Shown here piece after piece: positions 53,562 to 63,186 of a stretch of 64,000 bases of DNA (positions are counted from its first letter, which is position 1; each line of letters opens with the position of its first letter). Both the position numbers and the translations under genes were made by a program. The stretch is from an uncultured Ruminiclostridium sp. (GTDB lineage: Bacteria > Bacillota > Clostridia > Oscillospirales > Ruminococcaceae): NCBI GenBank assembly GCA_947624435.1, contig CANQKE010000002.1, forward strand, positions 1 through 64,000, given 5' to 3'. The notes beneath the pieces were generated by a model, which saw only the letters and a program-made list of their open reading frames with translations, searched no databases and was not told where the DNA came from.

Positions 53562-54998
53562 TTATCCGTTGCGGGTAAAAAATTTACGAAGCTGCTCCAC
53601 CCTGCCGTCCAGCATTTTATCAAATCCGGATATATATTCAAACGGGTATTTGTAATTTACTATGCGCCTTATACCGCCGCCGTCCACTAATTTGGACGAG
53701 GCGGCACAACCCGCGGCAATGATGCTTTGCAGCTCCTCCATCATGTAAATATTGTAAAAGCACTCCCGCCCCGGCTTGCAATAGCCGACGTTCTCAAGAT
53801 TGTCCGCGATGTTTTTCTGTCGGTACATATAATAGGGATAATATCCGGTGCTTTCCAAAAGCCGCGCCGCGTCCTCTACCATTGCTGCCGCTCCTGAAAT
53901 GTTCGCTTTTTCACGCTTATAAAACAGCGTTGAGGAACGTTTGAGCGAGAGCGTATGTACCGTAACATTCTCCGGTGAAAGCTCCCGAAGCCTTTCCAGC
54001 GTATCGTGAAAGCTGTCCGTATCATCGCCGGGAAGTCCCGCGATTATATCCGTGTTTATATTGTCAAAGCCGCACTGCCTTGCCAGTGAAAACGCGTTGT
54101 AAACCTGCTTAGCGGTGTGTGCCCTGCCGATATTTTTCAGCACATCGTCATTAAAGGTCTGGGGATTTATAGATATGCGGGTAACTCCTCCGCGTTTTAA
54201 TGCACGCAGCTTTTCTTCGGTTATGGTATCGGGTCTGCCCGCCTCCGCGGTAAATTCTATAACGGAGGAAAGGTCGAACCTTGCCAGTCCGTCAAGCAAA
54301 AGCGAAAGCTCGTCCGGCTCCAATACCGTCGGAGTTCCGCCGCCGATATATACCGTAGACACGGTAAGACCGCAGTCATGTATCAGCTCGCGGTAAATAT
54401 CCAGCTCACAAAGCAGCAGCTTCAGATATTCGCCCTTTAACTTAAGCGCGTTTCCGGCGGAGGAAATAAATGAGCAATAGCTGCACCTGGTCGGGCAAAA
54501 CGGTATGGAAACGTACAGACTGACGGAGTTTTTGCCCAGCCTCTCTAAAGCGCCGCGCTGAGCCGATATTATTTTATTCGCCGTCGCCTGTCTTTCCTTT
54601 GATACGCGCAAAACATCAAAAATATACTCGCCGGCACGGTCGCGGTATTTATCATACGCCGCTCTTATCACCTTTACCGGTCTTACTCCGGTAAGTATTC
54701 CCCACGGCATGGATATGCCGGTGTGCTCCTTTAACAGGTCGTACATAAGTCCGCAGAGTAAAAGCTCATCCCTGCCGCCGTCTTTTGAGGAAGGCAGCGA
54801 CAACTGTTTTCTATCGCCATCGGATAAAACCGCCTGCAAGCTTTCATCATCCGCATACAGCGATACCCAGCCATCGCCCTTAGGCTCGCTGTCAAAGCAA
54901 AGCTCTATCCGTTCCGACGGGAAAAAAGCCGTTATCAGTCTTTCCGCCTCGTACTTATATTTTCCCGCACCGCCCAAAAAATACAAAGAACTTATCAT
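53562..54998 (-). CDS. hemZ: Radical SAM coproporphyrinogen III oxidase-like HemZ
   Basis: 478 aa. The radical SAM cluster motif is C168-x3-C172-x2-C175 in FCPTRCSYC, followed by GGGTPT and the HemN-like ISINPQTFND segment. The N-terminal 150 residues and GVRPVK are characteristic of HemZ rather than HemN/HemW. HemZ proteins oxidise coproporphyrinogen anaerobically in some bacteria, but the role in clostridia is unclear. It overlaps the upstream MBL gene by four bases. Confidence 0.92.
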   Translation of the reverse strand: MISSLYFLGGAGKYKYEAERLITAFFPSERIELCFDSEPKGDGWVSLYADDESLQAVLSDGDRKQLSLPSSKDGGRDELLLCGLMYDLLKEHTGISMPWGILTGVRPVKVIRAAYDKYRDRAGEYIFDVLRVSKERQATANKIISAQRGALERLGKNSVSLYVSIPFCPTRCSYCSFISSAGNALKLKGEYLKLLLCELDIYRELIHDCGLTVSTVYIGGGTPTVLEPDELSLLLDGLARFDLSSVIEFTAEAGRPDTITEEKLRALKRGGVTRISINPQTFNDDVLKNIGRAHTAKQVYNAFSLARQCGFDNINTDIIAGLPGDDTDSFHDTLERLRELSPENVTVHTLSLKRSSTLFYKREKANISGAAAMVEDAARLLESTGYYPYYMYRQKNIADNLENVGYCKPGRECFYNIYMMEELQSIIAAGCAASSKLVDGGGIRRIVNYKYPFEYISGFDKMLDGRVEQLRKFFTRNG

Positions 54999-55633
54999 CG
55001 TCTTTCCAGATAAGCAATATTAAGATACGGATTGTAAGCTTTTTCGGTTGCAAGGTCGGTAGCCTCTCCGTGTCCGGGATATATTTCGTAATTTCCGCTC
55101 ATATTCGATATTTTAGACAGCGATTCCCGCTGCTTTTTTATGCTGCCGGAATAAAAATCCGTTCTTCCTACCGAGCCGCAAAAGATCGTATCGCCGGAAA
55201 AAATGCAATTATCTGTGATAAACATAACGCTGCCGTCGGTATGTCCGGGAGTGTGCATTACCGTAAACGTTATTTCGTCCAGCTTTATCTTGTCGCCGTC
55301 GGATATGATAACATCGGGGTCAAACGGCTGCAAAACATATCCCGGCAGCAGATACGAAACGTTCTTGCGGCTGTCATACGGCATATCCGCGTCGGCGGAA
55401 TGAAGATATATTTTAGCGTCGGTCTTCTTTTTAAGCGCCGCCACCGCGCCCGTATGGTCAAAATGTCCGTGGGTAAGCAGTATAGCTTCTAACGTAAGAC
55501 CGTTTTGTTTCAATTTATCAAGGATAAGCGGGGCGTTATCCGCGGGGTCTATTACCGCCGCGCTGCCTTTATCCGAGGAAACTATATAGCAGGAGGTGTC
55601 AAGCTCTCCTAAATGCAGGGTGATTATCTTCAT
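54995..55633 (-). CDS. MBL-fold metallo-hydrolase (glyoxalase II-like)
   Basis: 212 aa with the zinc motif HGHFDH (H55, H57, D59, H60), then HTPGHTDGS and a C-terminal PGHGEAT. YcbL/GloB-like hydrolases cleave thioesters such as S-lactoylglutathione; the natural substrate here is unknown. Coupled by four-base overlaps to rel (upstream) and hemZ (downstream). Confidence 0.9.
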   Translation of the reverse strand: MKIITLHLGELDTSCYIVSSDKGSAAVIDPADNAPLILDKLKQNGLTLEAILLTHGHFDHTGAVAALKKKTDAKIYLHSADADMPYDSRKNVSYLLPGYVLQPFDPDVIISDGDKIKLDEITFTVMHTPGHTDGSVMFITDNCIFSGDTIFCGSVGRTDFYSGSIKKQRESLSKISNMSGNYEIYPGHGEATDLATEKAYNPYLNIAYLERR

Positions 55634-57804
55634 TGCTTGCCCGTCCTTTCCACGGATATTATGCCCTGTATCTTCTGTAAGCGTTGGATAATGTTTTTAA
55701 GCTGCTCGATACCACTGACTTCCACAGTGACGATAATATTGCCGTTGCCGTTTTTGAGATAATGTGCGTTTATCTCGTGTATAGGCAGCCTGTTTCCGGC
55801 TATGGTAGCGGTTATATCCGCGATAAGCGCGGTGCGGTCCTCGGCGATTATATCTATCGTCGCGCGGAACGAGCTGCTTGCGTTCGACGCCCAGAACGCG
55901 GGGCGCCAGCGCTCTTTATTTTCGCTTTTAAGCCCTTCGATAACGTTGCGGCAATCCGCCTTATGCACCGATATTCCGTATCCGCGCGTGATAAAGCCCA
56001 TTATCTCATCTCCGGGCAGCGGATTGCAGCACTGTGCGTATTTTATCGGGTAATTGTCGATGCCGTCTATAATAACGCCGTTTTTACGCTCGCGCGCGTT
56101 TGCCTCCTGAACCAGGCGGTCAACGTCCACCGTCTGCTGAGCGGCGGCGTTCAGTTTATTCTGCCGTATCTGTTCTTCCTTTAAGCGGGTGGTGATCTTG
56201 GATATCTGAACTCCGGCGTAACCTATTGCGGCGTAAAGATCCTCCACCGTGTCAAAATGATGGCGTACAGCCGCGTTTTTAAGCATTTCATCGTCGGCGA
56301 TTATGCCGTTGCGCTTAAGCTCTCGGTCAAGCTGCGCCTTGCCGCGCTCGATGTTCTCTTCTCTGCATTCCCGCTTGAACCATGAGCGTATCTTCGCTTT
56401 TGCCTCGTTGGTCTTTGCGACCTCCAGCCAGCTCCTGCTCGGACCGCTGGAGCTGCTGCCGGTCATTACCTCGACGATATCTCCGGTGCTGAGCGTATGG
56501 TCAAAGCTCACCATGCGCCCGCCCACCTTAGCGCCTATCATTCTGTGGCCGACTTCGGTATGGATAGCATAGGCAAAATCTATTACATTTGAACCGGCGG
56601 GAAGCGTTATCACGTCGCCTTTGGGGGTGAACACATATACATCGTCCGGCGCAAGGTCTACCTTTATCGCCTCGGATATCTGTTCGACGTCGTCCGCCTC
56701 CTGCTGCTGTTCGAGAATATGACGTATCCAGTCGAAGCGCTTTTCGCCCGCAACGCTGCCCTGTATGCCCGCCTTGTACTTCCAGTGCGCGGCAACGCCG
56801 TACTGAGCGGTGTTGTGCATTTCCTGCGTGCGTATCTGCACCTCGAACGGAACGCCCTCTCTGCCTATAACGGTGGTATGCAAGGACTGATAGCGGTTAG
56901 GCTTGGGCATGGCGATATAATCCTTGAAGCGGTACGGTATCGGGCGGAACATATCGTGTATTATACCCAGCACGTTATAACATTCCACCACGGTCTGCAA
57001 GATCACTCTCACTGCGTAAATATCGTATATCTCGCTGAAGTCCTTGCCCTTTATATAAACCTTTTTATAAATGCTGTAGGTGCTTTTTACTCTGCCCTCA
57101 ATTATCGGAGGAGGCTCTATATCGGAAATACGCTCTCGTATGCGCTCTTTTATAGATTCTATAAATTCCTCGCGCTGCGCCTTGTTAAGGCTCAGCTGGC
57201 GCTGTATCTCCTGAAAGCCGTACGGGTCGAGGTATCTAAGCGCGATATCCTCCATTTCCTCCTTGATGTCGCTGATACCTAAACGGTGGGCGATAGGCGC
57301 GTAAAAGTTCATCGTTTCCAAAGAAGTCTTGCGCTGCTTTTCCGGCGGGCGCGCCTCTAACGTGCGCATGTTGTGAAGTCTGTCCGCGAGCTTGATTATT
57401 ATTACGCGGATATCCTTTGACATGGCTATCAGTATCTTACGGATATTTTCCGCCTGCTGCTCTTCGCGGGTATTCAAAGGCACAAGACCTATTTTTGTTA
57501 CGCCGTCTACAAGTCTTGCGACGTCCTCGCCGAATTTTTTCTGTATCTCCTCAAGGGTTATATCGGTGTCCTCTACCACGTCGTGCAGCAAAGCCGCGCA
57601 GATAGTGTCCGTATCCATCCAGAATTTTTCCAGCAGGATATACGCCACCGCTACCGGATGAGAGATATACGGGTCGCCGGAGGTACGCAAAACGCCCTCG
57701 TGTGCTTTCTCGGCAAGCTGATACGCCTGTATGATCTTTTCCGTGTCATAAGTTTTTTCGCTGCTTTTTATCCTGTCTATAAGCATGTCTATCGTATACA
57801 GCAT
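55630..57804 (-). CDS. rel: Bifunctional (p)ppGpp synthetase/hydrolase
   Basis: 724 aa with the full Rel domain order. The HD hydrolase shows LLHDVVEDT (H74-D75), the synthetase shows DIYAVRVIL and KDYIAMPKPNRYQSLHT, the TGS domain opens DVYVFTPKGDVI, and an ACT domain closes the protein. It sets alarmone levels in the stringent response. GAAAGGAG precedes the ATG. The adjacency of rel and recJ is common in Firmicutes. Confidence 0.96.
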   Translation of the reverse strand: MLYTIDMLIDRIKSSEKTYDTEKIIQAYQLAEKAHEGVLRTSGDPYISHPVAVAYILLEKFWMDTDTICAALLHDVVEDTDITLEEIQKKFGEDVARLVDGVTKIGLVPLNTREEQQAENIRKILIAMSKDIRVIIIKLADRLHNMRTLEARPPEKQRKTSLETMNFYAPIAHRLGISDIKEEMEDIALRYLDPYGFQEIQRQLSLNKAQREEFIESIKERIRERISDIEPPPIIEGRVKSTYSIYKKVYIKGKDFSEIYDIYAVRVILQTVVECYNVLGIIHDMFRPIPYRFKDYIAMPKPNRYQSLHTTVIGREGVPFEVQIRTQEMHNTAQYGVAAHWKYKAGIQGSVAGEKRFDWIRHILEQQQEADDVEQISEAIKVDLAPDDVYVFTPKGDVITLPAGSNVIDFAYAIHTEVGHRMIGAKVGGRMVSFDHTLSTGDIVEVMTGSSSSGPSRSWLEVAKTNEAKAKIRSWFKRECREENIERGKAQLDRELKRNGIIADDEMLKNAAVRHHFDTVEDLYAAIGYAGVQISKITTRLKEEQIRQNKLNAAAQQTVDVDRLVQEANARERKNGVIIDGIDNYPIKYAQCCNPLPGDEIMGFITRGYGISVHKADCRNVIEGLKSENKERWRPAFWASNASSSFRATIDIIAEDRTALIADITATIAGNRLPIHEINAHYLKNGNGNIIVTVEVSGIEQLKNIIQRLQKIQGIISVERTGKQ

Positions 57805-57847
57805 ACCGTTCTCCTTTCGTGTTCATAAAACTTATACCGCGCGAACG

Positions 57848-59872
57848 TCAGCTTTGTCCGCAGCAGCTTTTTATTCGTTTGATAACGGCGGAATGTTCCA
57901 GCTCTATCCGTCTGCCGCCTTTTATAAACTCCATTGTTCCTCTTACTCTGTCCAGCTTCAAATGTCCGAACTCCGCAAAAATATGCAGACACATCATAAA
58001 CTTGCAGTAATTCACTCCCATAGTCAGCGCATATTCTGCCGCGTCGGAAAGTCCGGTATAGCTTCTTGAAATATCAAACGGCAATTTCATTTCCTCGGTG
58101 GTAGGCATTATTCTGCTCAAAAGTCTGGGATCGACTTTTTCGCCGTTGACTATTTTGTTATATATCTCCTCGGCGGCAAACAATTTATTCTGATCGATGC
58201 CGCTGCGCCGCAATTCTCTTACCCGTATGCTGACGCTTTTAACATCATTATATTCATTTATCTCAAGATTTGCAAGCAGATCGACCTTTTCACCTATGCG
58301 GTAATGAAAATCATCGTACTTTATTCCAAAGCACAAAAACTTATGCTGCTTTCCCTGAAATATTGCATGAAAAGCGGTGTACTTGCCGTCTTTAAGAGGA
58401 CGGGTGGAGGTGATCTCGCATTCCCTCATCAAAAACAGCGGAGTGGGGTTCCCCTCGCCGAACGGCTGTAAATATTCGAGGTTTTCCACCGCGGATATAT
58501 CAAGGTCTGAAATAGTCAGCTCCTTGTCCGCTTCTATCACCTGAACCGGCATTACCGGGAATTTTTCCTTGCAGTAATCCTTGACCATCTTACAAAACGC
58601 CGGTATATTTTCCTCTTCGATGGAAAATCCTCCGGCGGCGTCATGTCCGCCCTGCTTTATCAATAATCCCTTGCAATGATCGAACAGCCGCGCTATCGAA
58701 AAGCCCTCTATGCTGCGGGCGCTGCCGCGTGCCTCTTTGTTTTCTAAGCCTATAACTATAGACGGCTTGCCGAACCGCTCGGTGAGCTTGGTAGCGACCA
58801 AGCCTATAACGCCGTGCCTCCACCCCTCTCCGACGACTATCAGCACCGGCTCGTTGAACCGCTGCGGGTCATCGGAAAGCTGCGCTATCGCCTGTTCTAC
58901 AAGCTCGCTCTCGTATTCCTTTCTTTCGGTGTTGAAGCCGCAGAGCTCTTCCGCCCTGGCCTGGGCCGCAGAGCGGTTTTGTGACAGGAAAAGCTCCGCC
59001 GCCTTAGAGGGGATGTCCATTCTGCCGACTGCGTTTATTCTAGGACACAATCCGAAAGAAACGCCGACGGCGCTCATATTGTCCGCGTGAAGTCCCGCCG
59101 CATTTATAAGCGCGTACAGACCCGCGTTTTCGGTGTATTCCATTCCGCTGATGCCGGTGCGGACTATTATGCGGTTCTCCCCTACAAGCGGCACCGAATC
59201 CCCCATCGTTCCTATGCAGGCAAGGTCCGCGTACTGCTCCAGCACCGTTTCACAGTCATGCTCAAGCGCCATGATTAGCTTCAGCGCCACGCCGCAGCCC
59301 GCAAGATACTTGCATTTGCAGGTATCGTCCCTGCGGTGCGGATCAACGACAGCCTCCGCCCTAGGCAAAGTATCGGGGACTGCGTGGTGGTCGGTTATCA
59401 CCAGCTTCATACCCAGCTCATATATAAGCTCCGCCTCTTTTACGGCGGAAATTCCGTTATCTACAGTGATTATAAGTCCGGTGCCGTTCTCGGCTATCTT
59501 TCGCACGGCGTCGACGTTCAGCCCGTAGCCCTCTTCTCTGGTGGGGATATACCAATCGGCTTCCCCTCCCAACGCGCAAATATGATCGGTCAGTATCACC
59601 GCAGCGGTTATGCCGTCACAGTCGTAATCGCCGTAAACGGTTATTTTATCGCCGTCTTCCAGCGCCTGCTCGACGGCGGCGACCGCCTTGTCCATGTCCT
59701 TTATAAGATAGGGGTCGGACAGCTCGTTTGCGTAAAAAAAGCTCTCCGCCTGCTTGGCGGTATGTATGCCCCGAACGGTCAGCAGCTCGCTTACAAGCGC
59801 AGGCAGTCCGGTTTCCTTGCGCAGATCTTCGGCTATAGCGGTATCCAGTTGTTTAAGCAGCCATTTTTTCAT
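57848..59872 (-). CDS. recJ: Single-stranded-DNA exonuclease RecJ
   Basis: 674 aa from the ATG at 59870-59872, eight bases after GGAG; a GTG two codons earlier is too close to that site. The DHH phosphoesterase motifs are clear: YGDYDCDGITA, TVDNGISA, ITDHHAVPDTLP and VDPHR. The DHHA1 motif GGHDAAGGFSI and a C-terminal OB-like domain follow. It digests 5' single-stranded DNA in recombination and repair. Confidence 0.95.
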   Translation of the reverse strand: MKKWLLKQLDTAIAEDLRKETGLPALVSELLTVRGIHTAKQAESFFYANELSDPYLIKDMDKAVAAVEQALEDGDKITVYGDYDCDGITAAVILTDHICALGGEADWYIPTREEGYGLNVDAVRKIAENGTGLIITVDNGISAVKEAELIYELGMKLVITDHHAVPDTLPRAEAVVDPHRRDDTCKCKYLAGCGVALKLIMALEHDCETVLEQYADLACIGTMGDSVPLVGENRIIVRTGISGMEYTENAGLYALINAAGLHADNMSAVGVSFGLCPRINAVGRMDIPSKAAELFLSQNRSAAQARAEELCGFNTERKEYESELVEQAIAQLSDDPQRFNEPVLIVVGEGWRHGVIGLVATKLTERFGKPSIVIGLENKEARGSARSIEGFSIARLFDHCKGLLIKQGGHDAAGGFSIEEENIPAFCKMVKDYCKEKFPVMPVQVIEADKELTISDLDISAVENLEYLQPFGEGNPTPLFLMRECEITSTRPLKDGKYTAFHAIFQGKQHKFLCFGIKYDDFHYRIGEKVDLLANLEINEYNDVKSVSIRVRELRRSGIDQNKLFAAEEIYNKIVNGEKVDPRLLSRIMPTTEEMKLPFDISRSYTGLSDAAEYALTMGVNYCKFMMCLHIFAEFGHLKLDRVRGTMEFIKGGRRIELEHSAVIKRIKSCCGQS

Positions 59873-59885
59873 AAGCACGCTCCGG

Positions 59886-60761
59886 TCATATCCGACTTAT
59901 AAGCTGTCTTATCTGCTCGGAAGTAAAGCTGTACTTCTTTTCGCAAAAATGGCAGCACAGTTCTGTTTCGCTCTGCTCCTCCGCCAGCTTAAAAAGCTCT
60001 TCTTTTCCCAACGCGGCAAGCACGCGCTCCGTCCTTTCACGGGAGCAGTTGCAGTAATACTCCGCCTCCCACTTATCGAGAATATCGCCGCCCAGTCCCT
60101 CAAGTCCTTTCAGCGCGATCTCTTCGGGAGTAAGCCCTGCGGACAGCAGCTCTGTCACCGACTGCATATCCTTGATATTCTGCTCGATAACGTCTATAGC
60201 GGATTCGTTTATCGGCGGTACGAGCTGTATCATATAGCCGCCCGCACATTTTATTTTAAGATCGGTATCTACCAGCACGCCTAACGCACATACCGTCGGT
60301 ATCTGTTCGCTCGTCGCGTAATACTGGGTTATATCCATAGCTATCTCGCCGCTTATTATCGGTATCTGTCCGGCGTAAGGCTCTTTCAGACCGAGATCCC
60401 TTATTACCGCCAGATAACCGTCAGTCCCCACTATGCCGGACACATCCAGCTTTCCCTGCTTGTTTGGCGGAAGATCGGCAAACGGGTTATCTATGCTGCA
60501 TTTTACATTTCCCATATAATCCGCCACAGCCGTTATCGTGCCGACCGGACCGCCGCCGTTTATCCTTACGGTGATGCGGTCGGTCTCGTTTTTCATAAGC
60601 GCCCCCATAAGACTTGCCGCCGTGACAAGTCTGCCTGCCGCGGCAGACGCTGTAGCCGAGGTCTTGTGTATCTCATGCAGCCTTTGTACAATATCGGTAG
60701 AATCCATGGCGAAGCACAGCGCACTGCCGTCTGCGGATAACGCCCTTGCTATAATTCCCAA
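59886..60761 (-). CDS. hslO: Redox-regulated chaperone Hsp33
   Basis: 291 aa, usual for Hsp33. The C-terminal zinc switch CNC...CHFC is intact. The N-terminal domain has GRLVTAASLMGALMK and the GTITAVAD region. It is a holdase activated by oxidation and unfolding. The likely start is TTG with AGAGGAA upstream. 13 bases precede recJ. Confidence 0.95.
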   Translation of the reverse strand: MGIIARALSADGSALCFAMDSTDIVQRLHEIHKTSATASAAAGRLVTAASLMGALMKNETDRITVRINGGGPVGTITAVADYMGNVKCSIDNPFADLPPNKQGKLDVSGIVGTDGYLAVIRDLGLKEPYAGQIPIISGEIAMDITQYYATSEQIPTVCALGVLVDTDLKIKCAGGYMIQLVPPINESAIDVIEQNIKDMQSVTELLSAGLTPEEIALKGLEGLGGDILDKWEAEYYCNCSRERTERVLAALGKEELFKLAEEQSETELCCHFCEKKYSFTSEQIRQLISRI

Positions 60762-60775
60762 ATCTCTGTTCCTCT

Positions 60776-61522
60776 CTATTGGTGTTTTCTTTTATTCACG
60801 GCGGAAAACAGTACCTTTTCGCACTGCTCGCCGCCCTTGTTTTCGGCCATAAAATCATATATCTCTATATCGCCGAAGCCCGAACGTATAAGCAGCTGCT
60901 CTACGCGGTCAAGCGGCATAGCCCATTCGGAAAATTCCTCACCGTCGCGAGAATAAAGTCCGTCCCGCTGTGTGAATATATCAAGTGCGATATCCACCCG
61001 CCCGCTGTCCGGCTCGTAATAATTCTGCCATACGCAGTAAACGTCGTCAAGGTCATACACGAACGTGTTATCGCCGAGTATCTCGCGGTGCTTTCTCACC
61101 GTGTTATAATCAAACAAAAACACGCCGCCGGTCTCCAAAAACATAGACACCGAGTCAAAGCACGCGGACATTTCACGCTCGCCGTCAAGATGATTTATCC
61201 CGTCCAACGTGCATATAGTAACGTCGTTTGTCCCGTACATATCAAGGCTGCACATGTCCTGACAAAGATACTCTATACCGTCATGCGGCTTTGACAAGGC
61301 GACGTTCAGCATATCCGGACTGATATCCACCGCGATAACGTCATAGCCGAGGTCTTTCATGCCGACGCTGACGTTACCTGTGCCGCAGCCGAGCTCTAAC
61401 AGGATACCCGTGCCGCGGCCGCGTTTTTTCGCCATGCGGTCGTAATATCCGCACAGCTCTTTATAGTCGATATTTTCGGTCAGGCGGTCATACACCGACG
61501 CAAAGCTGCCGTATCCTCCCAC
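60776..61522 (-). CDS. Class I SAM-dependent methyltransferase
   Basis: 248 aa with motif I LLELGCGTGN (41-50) and a conserved DGINHLDGE region (post-motif II). The opening YGSFASVYDRL and overall length match the YqeM-type methyltransferases often found in Firmicutes; the substrate is unknown. GTG start, two bases after the yerC stop. Confidence 0.88.
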   Translation of the reverse strand: MGGYGSFASVYDRLTENIDYKELCGYYDRMAKKRGRGTGILLELGCGTGNVSVGMKDLGYDVIAVDISPDMLNVALSKPHDGIEYLCQDMCSLDMYGTNDVTICTLDGINHLDGEREMSACFDSVSMFLETGGVFLFDYNTVRKHREILGDNTFVYDLDDVYCVWQNYYEPDSGRVDIALDIFTQRDGLYSRDGEEFSEWAMPLDRVEQLLIRSGFGDIEIYDFMAENKGGEQCEKVLFSAVNKRKHQ

Positions 61523-61524
61523 CG

Positions 61525-61833
61525 TTAATTTTCCTCGTCGTCGGGCAGCTCTTTCAAGCGCTCAAAAACTACCGAATAGCCGTCGTTGCCGCCTTTGAGA
61601 GAACGGTTCACCCTGCTTATGGTGGCGGTGCTGGCGCCGGTCTTTTGGACGATGTCGCTGTATACCAGTCCGTCGCTGAGCAGCTTCGCCACGTGAAGGC
61701 GCTGCGAGATAGACTCAAGCTCCTGTATCGTGCAAAGGTCGTCAAAAAAGTTGTAGCATTCCTCTATCGTTTTAAGCTGCAATACCGCCTTAAAAAGATA
61801 ATCCTTGTCCCTGCTTTTAAGTTTATTGTTCAT
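61525..61833 (-). CDS. yerC: TrpR-like YerC/YecD family DNA-binding protein
   Basis: 102 aa. FFDDLCTIQELESISQRL and the helix-turn-helix TGASTATISRVNRSL define the YerC/YecD branch of the TrpR superfamily. I start it at the ATG at 61831-61833 because family members begin a few residues before the KSRDKDYLF-like segment. The nearest ribosome site, AAAGGAG, is 26 bases upstream, with a small GCTTGC/GCAAGC hairpin in between. First gene of the yerC-methyltransferase-hslO-recJ-rel run. Confidence 0.88.
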   Translation of the reverse strand: MNNKLKSRDKDYLFKAVLQLKTIEECYNFFDDLCTIQELESISQRLHVAKLLSDGLVYSDIVQKTGASTATISRVNRSLKGGNDGYSVVFERLKELPDDEEN

Positions 61834-61985
61834 ATTTATACCATGCTTGCAAAGCAAGCTTCTCCTTTCGAGTTTTTGCAACGCAAAGTCTTAAAAATTT
61901 ATTTTTAAGACTTTCCTGCTCCTGTCGTTATGCGGTGTTAAAAATATTTCTATATCATTTTATCACACTAAAGCGTAAAAGTCAA
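61834..61985 (-). promoter_or_regulatory. Promoter and structured 5' leader of yerC
   Basis: On the minus strand TTGACT (61980-61985), 17 bases and TAAAAT (61957-61962). The leader of about 115 bases contains a perfect 13-bp stem, AAAGTCTTAAAAA and TTTTTAAGACTTT (61885-61914), then AAAGGAG and a second small stem. The first stem may also end the thioesterase transcript. Confidence 0.65.
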
Positions 61986-62425
61986 GACTGCAAGCACAGC
62001 TCTTTATAATCGTTGAACACGTTATAAATACCGATGTGCTCTTTTTTCACTCTGATCGGGCGCAGCGAATTATCCACGAAAAAGTGGCGGGTCTCTCCGA
62101 CGGCTTTCAGCACGCCGTCCTCCTTGCCGGTAACGGTATATGTTACGGTCATTTTGAAGCCGTTGAACTCGGTCACCTTAAGGTCGATAAGCACCGTTTC
62201 GTCAAAGCGTATCGCGTTTTTATACTCGCAGGAGGCAGAAAGCACCGGTATCATCACGCCTTCCTCCTCCATTTTGCGGTACGGATAGCCGCACTTTTCG
62301 AGAAAATACACCCTTGTTTCCTCAAACCAGCGGATATAATTGGAATGGTGTACTATCCCCATTTTATCCGTTTCGTAATAGTACGCCGTCCTTTCATAGG
62401 GCGGTATCATCGTCTTTTCCGACAT
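61982..62425 (-). CDS. Acyl-CoA thioesterase, YbgC-like hotdog fold
   Basis: 147 aa. The active-site segment ETDKMGIVHHSNYIRWFEETR (D20, then HHSNY) is that of 4-hydroxybenzoyl-CoA thioesterase/YbgC proteins. AAAGGAG precedes the ATG. It hydrolyses acyl-CoA or acyl-ACP; the substrate is not readable. Follows the NUDIX gene after 15 bases. Confidence 0.92.
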   Translation of the reverse strand: MSEKTMIPPYERTAYYYETDKMGIVHHSNYIRWFEETRVYFLEKCGYPYRKMEEEGVMIPVLSASCEYKNAIRFDETVLIDLKVTEFNGFKMTVTYTVTGKEDGVLKAVGETRHFFVDNSLRPIRVKKEHIGIYNVFNDYKELCLQS

Positions 62426-62440
62426 ATCGTATCTCCTTTA

Positions 62441-62941
62441 TCATAAACCCTTGCTCAGTATATCCTTTATAAGCTCGTCGCCCACCGTAGTTTTACCCAG
62501 CAATTCGACGGTCTGTTCAATGTCGAACCATTGTGCGCCGCAAAGCTCGTCGGAAAGCTGAAATTCTCCCTCGCTTACATCTGCGGCGTACCCCAGCATA
62601 AGCATTTGCTTTTTATTATAAACGTAAGTTGAAACAAGCTTGCAGGACATCACGTCAAGCCCTAATTCTTCCTTTACCTCGCGCCTTGCCGCTTGTTCCC
62701 CGCTTTCATTGGTCTTTATATAACCGGATACGCAGACGAATTTATCACGTTCGCTCTTTTCGCAGCTGTTTTGCTTTATAAGCGCGTACTTTCCCTGCCG
62801 CCGCGCCAAAACGATAACGCAGCAGGGAAACATTTCAAACCACGGTTTGCCGCAGCCGTCGCACCACGGCACATTAAGCTCATCGCCGAGGTCACGCGCC
62901 GACAGCCTTTCGCCGCAATCCGGGCAAAAAGAAAATCTCAT
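62441..62941 (-). CDS. NUDIX hydrolase with N-terminal zinc ribbon
   Basis: 166 aa. A zinc ribbon C6-x2-C9...C27-x2-C30 precedes a NUDIX domain whose box runs from G73 to about L95 with REVKEE at 87-92. The layout resembles shortened NudC-like pyrophosphatases. It probably hydrolyses NAD(H) or related nucleotide diphosphates. Confidence 0.9.
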   Translation of the reverse strand: MRFSFCPDCGERLSARDLGDELNVPWCDGCGKPWFEMFPCCVIVLARRQGKYALIKQNSCEKSERDKFVCVSGYIKTNESGEQAARREVKEELGLDVMSCKLVSTYVYNKKQMLMLGYAADVSEGEFQLSDELCGAQWFDIEQTVELLGKTTVGDELIKDILSKGL

Positions 62942-62999
62942 TGTATCTCTCCTGTAATTTAGCGGAAAGCTCCGATATAAAACGTATTTTACTTAAAGT

Positions 63000-63028
63000 A
63001 TTATACCCCTATTTTGAAATAAAGTCAA
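63000..63028 (-). promoter_or_regulatory. Promoter of the NUDIX-thioesterase pair
   Basis: On the minus strand TTGACT (63023-63028), 17 bases, consensus TATAAT (63000-63005), about 60 bases before the NUDIX ATG. Confidence 0.8.
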
Positions 63029-63063
63029 GTAATGCTAAATTCGCAAATTTTATCCCGCTATGA

Positions 63064-63092
63064 TTGACAAAAATCTTTTTGTATGATAAAAT
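63064..63092 (+). promoter_or_regulatory. Promoter of the zinc-ribbon membrane protein
   Basis: Consensus TTGACA (63064-63069), 17 bases, TAAAAT (63087-63092), about 95 bases before the chosen start. Confidence 0.8.
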
Positions 63093-63186
63093 TAGGATAA
63101 TTACATTATATTTTGTTTTTCGGAAGAGCCGCTTAAACGATATAATGCAAAATCTTCCGTTAAAAACGGAAATTCAGGAGGAAAAT

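Noticed and set aside
63064-63186. Longer N terminus for the zinc-ribbon membrane protein
   Set aside because: It begins inside the promoter; AGGAGGAAAAT sits just before the ATG at 63187.
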